DNA of 64,000 nt from Algiphilus sp. (lineage in GTDB: Bacteria > Pseudomonadota > Gammaproteobacteria > Nevskiales > Nevskiaceae): assembly GCF_023145115.1 (NCBI RefSeq), contig NZ_JAGLEJ010000016.1, forward strand, positions 62,001-126,000, read 5' to 3'. Below, in pieces: positions 51,733 through 60,581 of this stretch. Position 1 is the first letter of the stretch, and the number at the start of each line of letters is the position of its first letter. The translations under genes were made by a program, and so were the position numbers. The notes under the pieces were generated by a model. The model did no database searches. It was not told where the DNA came from and worked only from the letters and a program-made list of their open reading frames with translations.

Positions 51733-52614
51733 ATGAGCGAACACGAGCGACGCATCGTTCCGCGTCAGGGGCCCGACCTGGACCTCGACGGCGACATCCC
51801 GAAGTACTGGTTCGGCGGCGACGCCTTCAAGACGCGCTTCTTCGACGCCATGTCGCTGCTCTTCCCGGAGGGCGAGAAGTTCTTCATCACCTGCGTGCGC
51901 GATTTCCGCGACCAGATCGACGACCCCGAGCTGGCCGCGCAGGTGAAGGACTTCACCTATCAGGAAGGCCAGCACGGCATGGTGCACACGCGCTTCAACA
52001 ACCGGCTGAAGGCGCAGGGCATCGCCGTCGACGAGATCCTGGAGAACCAGAAGCGGATCATGTTCGGCACCTTCCGCAAGCGCTTCTCCAGGCGCTTCAC
52101 GCTGGCGCAGACAGCGGCCGCCGAGCACCTCACGGCGATGATGGCGCACGGCTTCTTCAACGGCGAGCTGTTCGCCGATGCCGATCCGCGCATTCGTGCC
52201 ATGTATGCCTGGCACGCGGTCGAGGAGATCGAGCACAAGGCGGTGGCCTTCGACGTCTACAAGCGGGTCGCGAAGGGCGGCTACGGCACGCGGATCGCCG
52301 CGATGATGATGACCTCGTTCACCTTCCCGTTCCACGTCTTCCTGATCATGCGGCACATGTTCGCGGTGGACGGCGTGGAGAACCGCGGTCGCGTCTGGCG
52401 CAAGGGCCTGTGGTGGCTGTACGGACCGGGCGGCCTCTATCCGCGGCTGATGCGCAGCTACCTGACCTACTACAAGCCCGGCTTCCACCCCTGGCAGCAC
52501 GGGGACCTCAGCGTCTACGAGCTGTGGAACGACAGCTTCGAGCGCAACGGCGGCGATGCCATCGGCGCCGCCGATGCGGTCATGGCCGCGACCCGCGAGC
52601 GCGCGGCGGCCTGA
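51733..52614 (+). CDS. Metal-dependent hydrolase (PF10118 type)
   Basis: A 293-residue protein with PKYWFGGDAFKTRFFDAMSLLFPEGEKFF near the start, the family opening. Likely metal ligands are the Glu and His in YQEGQHGMVH, AAAEHLTAMMAHG and WHAVEEIEHKAVAFDVY, giving a diiron-type E-x2-H pattern. A hydrophobic segment near residues 195-220 may contact a membrane. Family members are annotated as metal-dependent hydrolases with unknown substrates; a lipid or alkane-derived substrate is a guess from context. Confidence 0.82.
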   Translation: MSEHERRIVPRQGPDLDLDGDIPKYWFGGDAFKTRFFDAMSLLFPEGEKFFITCVRDFRDQIDDPELAAQVKDFTYQEGQHGMVHTRFNNRLKAQGIAVDEILENQKRIMFGTFRKRFSRRFTLAQTAAAEHLTAMMAHGFFNGELFADADPRIRAMYAWHAVEEIEHKAVAFDVYKRVAKGGYGTRIAAMMMTSFTFPFHVFLIMRHMFAVDGVENRGRVWRKGLWWLYGPGGLYPRLMRSYLTYYKPGFHPWQHGDLSVYELWNDSFERNGGDAIGAADAVMAATRERAAA

Positions 52615-53745
52615 TCAACCCGCGAGCGGCGCGGGGCGACCGAACAGGAAACCCTGGCCGTAGGCCACGCCCAGGTCGACGAGCGCGTCGGCCTGGGCGT
52701 CGCTCTCGATGCCCTCGGCGATGCAGTCCACGTCGAGATCGCGCGCCAGCAGCGTGATGGTGCGCAGGATCTTGGCGCTGGCGGGATCGCTGAGCATGGT
52801 GGCGACGAAGCTGCGGTCGATCTTGAGCGCGGTCAGCGGCAGGCGGTGCAGATAGGCCAGCGAGCTGTAGCCGGTGCCGAAGTCGTCGAGCATGATGCCC
52901 ATGCCGATCGCGCGCGCCCGGTCCAGCCAGGCGATGGCGCTGTCCCACTGCGTGAGCAGATGCGTCTCGGTGACTTCCAGCCGCATGCGCGCGGTCGGGA
53001 TGCCGCGCTCGGCGAGCGCGTCGGCGATCTGGTCCAGCACCAGGGCATCGCCGAACTGGCGCACCGAGACGTTGATCGAGACGTAAGCCGCATCGTCCAG
53101 CGCCGCGAGGGCGGCGACGGCGGTCGCGCCCACCCAGCGACCGAAGCGGATGGCCAGATCCGAGCGCTCGGTCACCGGGATGAACTCGGGCGGCGGCACC
53201 AGCCGCCCGTCGCGCTCCCAGCGCGCCAGCGCCTCGTAGCCGACCGGCGCACGGTCCGACAGGCGCAGCACGGGCTGGAAGTGCAGGCGGAATTCCCCGT
53301 CATCGAGCCCGGCCGAGATGGCGTGCTCCTGCTGCAGCGCGCGCAGCGCATCCTGCGCGTCGTCCGGCTGGCGGTCGCGCGACGGCGGTGACGGGGTGTC
53401 CCCCAGGGTGGCGCGCAGCCGCGCCATGACCGTGCCGAGCACCAGCCGCAGCAGCGGATCGCTGGCGTCGAGACGCTGCTGCAGGTGGGCGCGGCTGATC
53501 GCGCGCAGCCGCGTCGGCTCCCGCGCCGAGGCTCCGGCCGCGCGCGGCTTGCGATTGACCAGCGCCATCTCGCCGAACACCTCGCCGGGGCCGAGCTCGG
53601 CGACCGCCTCGCGCTCACCGGAGGCTCCGACGGACCAGATCGCCACGCGGCCCTGCTCGATGATGAAGGCCTCGTCGCCGGCGTCGCCCTGGCGGAAGAT
53701 GTCCTCGCCGGCGGCGTAGTCGCGGGTGTAGCGCGGGCTGTCCAT
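52615..53745 (-). CDS. Cyclic-nucleotide-binding/EAL c-di-GMP phosphodiesterase
   Basis: A 376-residue cytosolic protein. Residues about 5-105 form a cNMP/Crp-type sensor (DIFRQGDAGDEAFIIEQGRVAI, GEVFGEMALVNRKPRAAGA). Residues about 150-370 form an EAL domain with every key element: YEALARW, SINVSVRQF, LEVTETHL, MLDDFGTGYSS, LKIDRSFV and CIAEGIES. It should hydrolyse c-di-GMP, with activity tuned by the sensor. A missing Arg in the usual phosphate cassette (PRAAGASAR has one) was not found. It lies just downstream of the FHA protein gene. Confidence 0.9.
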   Translation of the reverse strand: MDSPRYTRDYAAGEDIFRQGDAGDEAFIIEQGRVAIWSVGASGEREAVAELGPGEVFGEMALVNRKPRAAGASAREPTRLRAISRAHLQQRLDASDPLLRLVLGTVMARLRATLGDTPSPPSRDRQPDDAQDALRALQQEHAISAGLDDGEFRLHFQPVLRLSDRAPVGYEALARWERDGRLVPPPEFIPVTERSDLAIRFGRWVGATAVAALAALDDAAYVSINVSVRQFGDALVLDQIADALAERGIPTARMRLEVTETHLLTQWDSAIAWLDRARAIGMGIMLDDFGTGYSSLAYLHRLPLTALKIDRSFVATMLSDPASAKILRTITLLARDLDVDCIAEGIESDAQADALVDLGVAYGQGFLFGRPAPLAG

Positions 53746-53778
53746 GCGGCGAAGCGCCTGCGAGCCCGCGGACGGGCC

Positions 53779-54300
53779 TCAGCCCGTCAGCATCCAGGCC
53801 AGCGCCGCGCCGGCCACTGCCAGTACCGCCAGCACCCACCACAGCGTGCGCCGGGGTCGTGCCGGCTCCGGCGCGGCACCGCCGCCGGGCACCTCGAACA
53901 CGAAATCGATGCGCCCGACCCGGATGTGGTCGCCATGCCGCAGCACGGCGCTGGTGGCGCGCTTGCCGTTGACGAAGGTGCCGTTGGTGGACAGCAGGTT
54001 GGCAATGCGCCAGTTGCCGCCGTCGCGCGTCATGCGGGCGTGCTCGGACGACACGCTGGCCTCGTCGATGACCAGGTCGCAGTGCGGCGCGCGGCCGATG
54101 ACCAGGCTGGGCCTGTCCAGCGGAATGACGCGCCCGGCCACCGACTCCGAGGCACCGCGCAGCGACACGGTGGCGCCCGCGGGCACCTCGGTGACCGACT
54201 CGGCGATCAGCCGGTCGAGTTCGTTCTGCGAGAAGATCTGCGTGCCCTGCGGGCCGCGCCGCGTGCCCTGGTCGCCGGCGCCGGATTCCGGTTCCGCCAT
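53779..54300 (-). CDS. FHA-domain membrane protein
   Basis: A 173-residue protein with an FHA phosphothreonine-binding domain (about residues 50-140): LVIGRAPHCDLVIDEASVSSEHARM and STNGTFVNG hold the conserved GR, SSEH and TNGT residues. A single C-terminal membrane helix (LWWVLAVLAVAGAALAWML) anchors it, FHA side in the cytosol. The N-terminus has a Thr-containing stretch (GTQIF) like phospho-regulated FHA partners of Ser/Thr kinases. The cNMP-EAL gene follows 33 bases downstream, suggesting joint regulation of c-di-GMP. Confidence 0.88.
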   Translation of the reverse strand: MAEPESGAGDQGTRRGPQGTQIFSQNELDRLIAESVTEVPAGATVSLRGASESVAGRVIPLDRPSLVIGRAPHCDLVIDEASVSSEHARMTRDGGNWRIANLLSTNGTFVNGKRATSAVLRHGDHIRVGRIDFVFEVPGGGAAPEPARPRRTLWWVLAVLAVAGAALAWMLTG

Positions 54301-54453
54301 GGTCCTGCCCACCCCCTGTAAGGCGAGACCCCAAGCATACCCCCGGGCCGCCCGCAATCGAAGCCCCCCGGGTTCGGGGGCGCCCGCGGCGCGCGAGCGC
54401 GATGACCCTGCAGGTAATTGGCGCCGTTACCGGGTAGCGCTAGGCTGCGCTCC

Positions 54454-55260
54454 ATGACCCGGCAAGCCCCCCACTTCGGCGATCTCCTGCGCACCTGGCG
54501 CCAGCGGCGCCGGCTCAGTCAGCTGGCGCTGTCGCTCGAGTCCGGCGTGTCGCAGCGCCACATCAGCTTCGTGGAATCGGGCCGTGCCACCCCCAGCCGG
54601 GAACTCGTCATGCGGCTGGCGCAGCACCTGTCGGTGCCGATGCGCGAGCGCAACACGCTGCTGGTGGCCGCCGGCTTCGCGCCGGTGTATCGCGAACGGG
54701 CGCTCGACGAGCCCGAGCTCGGGGCCGCGCGCGAGGCCATGGCGCAGATCCTGCGCGGGCACGAGCCGCATCCGGCGATCGCGGTCGACCGGCACTGGAA
54801 CCTGGTCAGCACCAACCGCATGTTCGGCTTCCTGGTCGGCGGCGTCGATCCGGCGCTCCTGCAGCCCCCGATCAACGTGCTGCGCTGCAGCCTGCACCCG
54901 CGCGGCCTGGGTCCGCGCGTGCTGAACTACGCGCAGTGGCATGCGCATGTGCTGGAACGCCTGGCCGAGCTGGCGGAGCACACCGGCGACAGCGCGTTCA
55001 CCGACCTCATCGCCGAGCTGCGCGGCTACCCCGAACCGGGCGAGCCGGCACCGCCGGCATCGCCCGCGGCCAGCATCGCGATCCCCTTCCGGCTGCGGCT
55101 GGACGACGGTACGGCGCTGTCCTTCATCACCACCACCACGGTCTTCGGCACCGCGGTCGACATCACGCTCTCCGAACTCACCATCGAGACCATGTTCCCG
55201 ACCGATGCGGAGACCGTGGCCGCGATGCGCGCGCTCTGGGAGACGCTGCCGGCGGCGTAG
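54454..55260 (+). CDS. XRE-family regulator with MmyB-like ligand-binding domain
   Basis: A 268-residue regulator. The N-terminal helix-turn-helix (about 8-65) has RTWRQRRRLSQLALSLESGVSQRHISFVESGRATPSREL split over its helices. The C-terminal part (about 95-260) contains AIAVDRHWNLVSTNRMFGFLVGG, FRLRLDDGTALSFITTTTVFG and MFPTDAETVAAMRALWE, the MmyB-type domain that binds fatty-acid-like ligands in relatives. It has no clear operon partner. It could respond to acyl products from alkane metabolism, but the sequence does not show this. Confidence 0.88.
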   Translation: MTRQAPHFGDLLRTWRQRRRLSQLALSLESGVSQRHISFVESGRATPSRELVMRLAQHLSVPMRERNTLLVAAGFAPVYRERALDEPELGAAREAMAQILRGHEPHPAIAVDRHWNLVSTNRMFGFLVGGVDPALLQPPINVLRCSLHPRGLGPRVLNYAQWHAHVLERLAELAEHTGDSAFTDLIAELRGYPEPGEPAPPASPAASIAIPFRLRLDDGTALSFITTTTVFGTAVDITLSELTIETMFPTDAETVAAMRALWETLPAA

Positions 55261-55264
55261 GGCG

Positions 55265-55954
55265 CTAGTAGGCCACGGTGCCGAGCTGCCGCATCTGGCG
55301 CAGGATCCAGGCCTGGCGCTCGCGCAGGTAGGGTCCGGGTCGCGCCGCGTCGAGACCGTCCGGGTCGGGCAGCACGCCCGCCAGCAGGGCCGACTGCGCC
55401 GGCGTCAGCGTCGCGGCGCTGGTCCCGAACAGGCGCACTGCTGCCGCTTCGGCGCCGAAGGTGCGGTCGTCGAACTGGGCGATGTTGAGGTACACCTCCA
55501 TGATGCGCGCCTTCGGCCACAGCAGCTCGATCCACACCGTGAGGTAGGCCTCGACCACCTTGCGCAGATAGGTGCGCGCAGGCGTCAGGAACAGATTCTT
55601 GGCGACCTGCTGGCTGATCGAGCTGCCGCCCCGGATCGACCCGCCCTCGAGATTGCTTTCCAGTGCATCGCCGATGGCCGACCACACGAAGCCGTGATGC
55701 TCGGCGAAGGTCTGGTCCTCGGCCGCGATCACCGCCTGCGACAGCGACGGCGCGATGCGGTCCAGGTCGACCCAGACCTGATGGATCCCGCCACCGTCGC
55801 TCTGCCAGTGCGCGCGCACCATGAAGGCCGAGGTCGGCGGATCGACCCAGCGCAGCAGCAGCACCAGCAGGCCGGGCCCGGCCACGACCGCCAGCACGCT
55901 CCACAGCAGCCACCGCCGCACGCGACGGCGCCATCCCTTGCCGGATCTGCGCAT
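55265..55954 (-). CDS. mtgA: Monofunctional biosynthetic peptidoglycan transglycosylase
   Basis: A 229-residue protein with one N-terminal membrane helix (WLLWSVLAVVAGPGLLVLLL). The GT51 catalytic domain has AVIAAEDQTFAEHHGF with the catalytic Glu, RGGSSISQQVAKNLFL, and RKVVEAYLTVWIELLWPKARIMEVYLN. It polymerises lipid II into glycan strands without cross-linking. The start at 55954 gives a normal MtgA length. Next to exoD, with 88 bases between. Confidence 0.93.
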   Translation of the reverse strand: MRRSGKGWRRRVRRWLLWSVLAVVAGPGLLVLLLRWVDPPTSAFMVRAHWQSDGGGIHQVWVDLDRIAPSLSQAVIAAEDQTFAEHHGFVWSAIGDALESNLEGGSIRGGSSISQQVAKNLFLTPARTYLRKVVEAYLTVWIELLWPKARIMEVYLNIAQFDDRTFGAEAAAVRLFGTSAATLTPAQSALLAGVLPDPDGLDAARPGPYLRERQAWILRQMRQLGTVAY

Positions 55955-56042
55955 AGCCAACTCGAAAGCCCCCGGGGCAACCCTGCGCACAGTCTGCCCC
56001 ACCCTCGCCGGACCGCCGATGAACGCGGCGCCGGTCGCCCGG

Positions 56043-56612
56043 TCAGACCAGCAGGAGCAGCCCGAAGGCGCCGCCGGCCACCGCCAGACCGGCGATACCG
56101 AACAGCCCGTCATTGGCGGTGAGCGACAGGGCGAGCAGCGCGATGGCGAGCGCGGGCAGCGCGGCCGCGAAGGGCACCAGTTCGAGCGGCACCATGATCG
56201 CGGCCAGCAGCACCACCACCAGCGAAAGCGCACGCTGCATCGGGCCGGTCGTCAGCGCATCGAGCCGCGGCCGCAGCAGCCGGTCGACGCGCTGCGCCCA
56301 CGGCCGCAGACGGCCGAATGCCGTCACCATGCGCGCGCGCGACACGCTGCGCTCGCGCAGTCTCCGGGGCACCCAGGGCTCGGCGCTGCCCAGCACGCGC
56401 TGACCCGCGATCAGCACCAGTACCGCCGCCATCGCGCTCGGAACGAAGGGGATCATGCCCACCGGCGTGATCACGATCAGCGCCGGAACCAGCAGCATCG
56501 GGCCGAACAGGCGCCCGGAGAACGCGTGCAGCAGATCCGCCACCGCGACGCGCCGCTGTCCGCTCGATGCGCGCTCGAGCCGGTCGAGCACGCTGGTGAT
56601 GTTCTCGGCCAC
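56043..56612 (-). CDS. exoD: ExoD-family exopolysaccharide synthesis protein
   Basis: A 189-residue membrane protein with about four helices. VAVADLLHAFSGRLFGPMLLVPALIVITPVG and IPFVPSAMAAVLVLIAGQRVLG match ExoD family opening segments; RLLRPRLDALTTGPMQRAL follows, and the end is hydrophobic (FGLLLLV). ExoD affects exopolysaccharide production in rhizobia, but its molecular role is unclear. It lies six bases after the carboxyltransferase stop and before mtgA. Confidence 0.83.
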   Translation of the reverse strand: MAENITSVLDRLERASSGQRRVAVADLLHAFSGRLFGPMLLVPALIVITPVGMIPFVPSAMAAVLVLIAGQRVLGSAEPWVPRRLRERSVSRARMVTAFGRLRPWAQRVDRLLRPRLDALTTGPMQRALSLVVVLLAAIMVPLELVPFAAALPALAIALLALSLTANDGLFGIAGLAVAGGAFGLLLLV

Positions 56613-56618
56613 GCGCCG

Positions 56619-58394
56619 CTAGTCCGCGCCCAGGACCGCTGTCAGTACCGCCCGCGTCCGCTCCGGCTCGATCACCGCATCGAGCTCCAGATGCGCGGCC
56701 ATCTCGGTGGCGCGACCGCGCTCGTAGGCCTCCGCCAGCAGCGCGTCGAAGCGGCGCTGGCGCGCTTCCGGATCGGTGATGGCCTCGAGCTCCCGGCGAT
56801 AGCCGAGCTTGACGGCACCTTCCAGCCCCATGCCGCCGAACTCGCCGCTGGGCCACGACACGGCGTAGGCCGGCCGCGCGAAGCTGCCCCCGGCCAGCGC
56901 CATCGCGCCCAGGCCGTAGCCACGCCGCAGGAACACCGCCAGCCAGGGCACCGGCGCCTGCACGCCCTCGGCGAAGAGACGCGACATGCGGCGCACCGCG
57001 CCCTGCGCCTCGCTCTCCGGACCGACCATGAAGCCGGGCGTGTCGATCAGCGAGACGATGGGCAGGCCCTGGCGGCCGCACAGGGCGACGAAGTCGGCCA
57101 CCTTGTCGGCGGCCTCGGCATCGATCGCGCCGCCGAGGTGCCGGCAGTCGCTCGCCAGCACGCCCACGGGCCGGCCATCGAGGCGCGCCAGCGCGGTGAG
57201 CACGGCACGGCCCCGGGCCGCGCGCAGCTCCAGCACGCTGTCGGCATCGAAGAGCTGCGCGACGATGCGGCGCACGTCGTAGGCGTAGCGCCGATCGGCC
57301 GGCAAGAGGGCGCCGATGCCCTGCTGATCGGGCGCCACGCCGGAAACCCGTGTACCGCGCAGGAGGCCGAGCGCGCGACGCGCGAGCCGCGTGGCGTCGG
57401 CCTCGTCCTCGGCCAGCAGATCGACCACGCCGTTGTCGACCTGCTCGGCGGCGGGGCCGATCGCGGTCGGCGCCACCTTGCCGAGGCCGCCGCCCTCGAT
57501 CATGGCGGGGCCGGCCATGCCGATCCACGAGCGGCGCGTGGCGATGGTGATGTCGGCGGCCCCGAACAGCGCGGCATTGCCCGCGAAGCAGTAGCCGTTG
57601 GCCACCGCCACGCGCGGCACGACCCCGCGCAGCCCCGCCCACAGCGCGAAGGTGGTCAACTCGAGACCGGCCACCTGCGTAGTGACATCGGTATCGCCGG
57701 GCCGACCGCCGCCGCCCTCGGCGAACATCACCACCGGCAGCCGCTCGTCGCGCGCGATGCCCAGCATGCGGTCGAGCTTGCGGTGATGGAAATAGCCCTG
57801 CGTGCCGGCGAGCACGCTGTAATCGTTGACGATGACCGCCGCCTCCGCGCCATCGATGCGGGCACGGCCGGTGATGACACCGTCGGCAGCGGTATCGCGG
57901 CGCAGGCTGTCGGCATCGCGCCGGCCGCGCTGTGCGGCCACTGCCAGCTGTCCGTACTCGACGAAGCTGTCGCGGTCGCAGAGATCGGCGACATTCTCAC
58001 GCGCGGTGCGGTAGCCCCGGGCATGGCGGGCATCGCGCTGCTCGGCACGGGCATCGTCGCCGGTGGCGTGCAGCCGCGCCCGCAGATCCGCCCGGCCCGG
58101 CTCGCCGCCGCCGGTGTCCGCGGTCGCCGCCTGCGGGCCGGATGCCGGCAGCGCTGCAGCCTCGAACCGGGCCAGCGGCTGATCCTGCGTGACGGTATCG
58201 CCGTCCGCGACCAGCCACTCGGTGACACGCCCGGCGGCGCGCGCAGCCACCGGAATCTGCATCTTCATCGATTCGAGCACCAGCAGCGTCGCGCCGGCAT
58301 CGACGGCCTCACCCGGCGCGGCGACACGCCGCGCGACCACCGCAGCGGTCGGTGCCAGCAGCCAGTCGGGTACGGATTCGGCGGATGCGGTCAT
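56619..58394 (-). CDS. Biotinyl-domain/carboxyltransferase fusion protein
   Basis: A 591-residue protein. Residues about 12-80 are a biotinyl domain with LLVLESMKMQIPV (biotin attachment at the Lys of ESMKM). After a linker comes a full carboxyltransferase with N- and C-lobes (DRDSFVEYGQL, GYCFAGNAALFGAADITIAT, PIVSLIDTPGFMVGPESEAQGAVRR, WPSGEFGGMGLEGAVKLGY). It should transfer CO2 from carboxybiotin to an acyl-CoA. In most acyl-CoA carboxylases biotin is on the alpha subunit, so this order is unusual. No biotin carboxylase gene is nearby. Confidence 0.85.
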   Translation of the reverse strand: MTASAESVPDWLLAPTAAVVARRVAAPGEAVDAGATLLVLESMKMQIPVAARAAGRVTEWLVADGDTVTQDQPLARFEAAALPASGPQAATADTGGGEPGRADLRARLHATGDDARAEQRDARHARGYRTARENVADLCDRDSFVEYGQLAVAAQRGRRDADSLRRDTAADGVITGRARIDGAEAAVIVNDYSVLAGTQGYFHHRKLDRMLGIARDERLPVVMFAEGGGGRPGDTDVTTQVAGLELTTFALWAGLRGVVPRVAVANGYCFAGNAALFGAADITIATRRSWIGMAGPAMIEGGGLGKVAPTAIGPAAEQVDNGVVDLLAEDEADATRLARRALGLLRGTRVSGVAPDQQGIGALLPADRRYAYDVRRIVAQLFDADSVLELRAARGRAVLTALARLDGRPVGVLASDCRHLGGAIDAEAADKVADFVALCGRQGLPIVSLIDTPGFMVGPESEAQGAVRRMSRLFAEGVQAPVPWLAVFLRRGYGLGAMALAGGSFARPAYAVSWPSGEFGGMGLEGAVKLGYRRELEAITDPEARQRRFDALLAEAYERGRATEMAAHLELDAVIEPERTRAVLTAVLGAD

Positions 58395-58512
58395 GCGGCG
58401 ACCAGCGTGGGCGTGCGATGAAGCGTAGCAACAGCGCGCGCCGGCGGCTCGCCATCGCGCGGATGCCCTGCGCCCGCTACGCTTGCGGGACTCGCCATCG
58501 CCCCGGAAACGC

Positions 58513-59826
58513 ATGATCCGACCAACCGCCGTGCTCACCTGCCTGCTGCTCGCCGCCTGCGCCAGCGCGCCGGCCGAACGCGCGCCCCGCGACAGCGCGC
58601 CTGCAGAGACGACGGCGCCGTCACCGGATCCGGATCCGGCTCGAGCGCCGGAGCGCGACTCGGCCGCCGCCGATTCGGGTGAGGGCGGCGACCGGGCCGC
58701 ATTCGCCGACTGGCGTGCCGATTTCCGAGCGCGCGCCCGAGCCGAGGGCATCGCCGAGCCGGTACTGGCGACGGCGCTGGCATCGGCGCGCTACCTGCCC
58801 GCGGTCATCGAGCGCGATCGCGCCCAGCCCGAGCTCACCCGGCAGGTATGGGAGTACCTCGATATCGCGGTATCGCCGTCGCGCGTGAGCCGGGGCCGGG
58901 AGCAGCGCGAGGCTCACGCCGGCGCGATCGAGGCGGCGGCGCAGCGCTACGGCGTCGACCCGACCGTGCTGGTCGCGGTATGGGGCCTCGAAAGCAGCTA
59001 CGGAAGCAACTTCGGCGACACTCCGACCATCGACGCGCTGGCGACGCTCGCCTTCGAGGGCCGGCGCCGTACCTTCGCCGAACGCGAGCTGCTGGCCGCG
59101 CTGCGCATCATCGGCGACGGCGACATCGCCCCGGACGCGATGCGCGGCTCATGGGCCGGCGCGATGGGGCACACCCAGTTCCTGCCGACGAGCTTCCGCG
59201 CCTACGCCGTGGACGCGGACGGCGACGGGCGGCGCGACATCTGGCACAGCATTCCCGATGTGATGGCGTCGACCGCCCACTACCTGAGCCGTGCCGGCTG
59301 GCGGCAGGGTCAGCCCTGGGGCGCCGAGGTGGTGCTGCCCGCCGACTTCGACTACGCCCTGGCCGGCTCCGGCAACGGCCGTCCGGCGAACGCCTGGGCG
59401 GCACTCGGGGTGCGCGCCGCGGACGGCGGCGCGCTGCCCGAGCTGCCGGCGGCGACCGTCCTCGTGCCGGCGGGGGCGCGCGGACCGGCCTTCCTGGTCG
59501 GCGGCAACTTCGACGCCATCCTGCGCTACAACAACGCCACCAGCTACGCGCTGGCCATCGGCCTGCTCGCCCGGCGCATCGACGGCGGCGACGGCCTCGC
59601 CGCGGAATGGCCGCGGGCGCTGGAGGCGCTCACCCGCGACCAGGTCACCGAGATGCAGCGCCTGCTCAATGCCCGCGGCTTCGACGCGGGCGCGGCGGAC
59701 GGCCTGCTCGGCCCCAACACGCGCTCGGCGCTGCGCGCCTTCCAGACCGCACAGGGGCTGGTACCCGACGGCTTCCCGACCGTCGCATTGCTGGCGCGTT
59801 TGCGGCACAGTCAGCAGGATCGCTAG
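58513..59826 (+). CDS. mltB: MltB-type lytic murein transglycosylase lipoprotein
   Basis: A 437-residue lipoprotein (CLLLAAC, acylated Cys near 16) with an Ala/Asp/Glu-rich linker. The catalytic domain has VAVWGLESSYGSNFGDTPTIDALATLAF with the catalytic Glu, and SWAGAMGHTQFLPTSFRAYAVDADGDGRRDIW. A C-terminal peptidoglycan-binding domain (about 370-430, VTEMQRLLNARGFDAGAADGLLGPNTRSAL) follows. It cleaves glycan strands to 1,6-anhydro-muropeptides at the outer-membrane inner face. ATG at 58513. Confidence 0.93.
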   Translation: MIRPTAVLTCLLLAACASAPAERAPRDSAPAETTAPSPDPDPARAPERDSAAADSGEGGDRAAFADWRADFRARARAEGIAEPVLATALASARYLPAVIERDRAQPELTRQVWEYLDIAVSPSRVSRGREQREAHAGAIEAAAQRYGVDPTVLVAVWGLESSYGSNFGDTPTIDALATLAFEGRRRTFAERELLAALRIIGDGDIAPDAMRGSWAGAMGHTQFLPTSFRAYAVDADGDGRRDIWHSIPDVMASTAHYLSRAGWRQGQPWGAEVVLPADFDYALAGSGNGRPANAWAALGVRAADGGALPELPAATVLVPAGARGPAFLVGGNFDAILRYNNATSYALAIGLLARRIDGGDGLAAEWPRALEALTRDQVTEMQRLLNARGFDAGAADGLLGPNTRSALRAFQTAQGLVPDGFPTVALLARLRHSQQDR

Positions 59827-59880
59827 TCCGTCGTCGGGCCCGCAGCCGGCACCGACCTTCCGCATGCAGAGGAGCATCCG

Positions 59881-60333
59881 ATGAAGTCAGCCATCCGTCT
59901 CACCGTGGGTGCCATTGCCGGCGTGGCGATGTCGGCCACCGCGCTCGCACAGGAGCGCGAGCCGATGTCGGCCGCCCAGCTCGAGCAGTGTGCGCAGCAG
60001 GTACAGGCCCTGCGCGCGGAATCGGCGCGCCTCAACGCCGCCGCCGCCGAGCAGGACGCCGAGCGCGATGCGCTGGCCGAACTGCGTGCCGCGGTGGGTG
60101 AGTCGCGCGAGGCCGCGCAGCGCTACAACGAGCGCGCCACCGCCTTCAACGAGCGCATGGCCCGCTTCCGCGACGATCTCGCGGAGATCAATGCAACCCG
60201 GGACGCCTACGCCCAGCGCTGCGCCGAGCGCCCCTACCGGCGCGCGGACCTCGAGGCCATGCCGGCGCCGCTGCGCAACGCCATGCGCCAGGGGCTGGCC
60301 GACGTGCGCGTGCCCAACGCCGGTCCGCGCTGA
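59881..60333 (+). CDS. Exported coiled-coil protein of unknown function
   Basis: A 150-residue protein with a signal peptide (LTVGAIAGVAMSATALA). Residues about 30-110 are a continuous helix rich in Ala, Glu, Arg and Gln (QLEQCAQQVQALRAESARLN onward), likely a coiled coil, with two Cys (about 37 and 114) that could form a disulfide. It is 54 bases after the transglycosylase gene and may share its transcript. I do not recognise a family. Confidence 0.6.
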   Translation: MKSAIRLTVGAIAGVAMSATALAQEREPMSAAQLEQCAQQVQALRAESARLNAAAAEQDAERDALAELRAAVGESREAAQRYNERATAFNERMARFRDDLAEINATRDAYAQRCAERPYRRADLEAMPAPLRNAMRQGLADVRVPNAGPR

Positions 60334-60345
60334 GCCGCGGCGCGG

Positions 60346-60489
60346 TCAGCTCACGATGCCCAGCACGCCGGAGATGATCAGGTAGCCCGCGACGATGTAG
60401 TTGAGCAGGCGCGGCACCACCAGGATGGCGATGCCGGCAGCGAGCGAGATCATCGGCACGAGCGTGCTGGCGGCGAGGGTGATGGTCAT
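60346..60489 (-). CDS. DUF3096 small membrane protein
   Basis: A 47-residue protein with two membrane helices (MISLAAGIAILVVPRLLNYIVAGYLIISGVLG) matching DUF3096. It is encoded antisense in the gap between the coiled-coil gene and the isomerase-like gene. Function unknown. Confidence 0.72.
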   Translation of the reverse strand: MTITLAASTLVPMISLAAGIAILVVPRLLNYIVAGYLIISGVLGIVS

Positions 60490-60581
60490 ATGCTTGTGCT
60501 CCCGGGTGGTGGACGACCGTTCGGGCATCATCCCGCGGCCGTGCGTCGGTCGCAATCCACAACGACCCGGAGGAGACCGGC

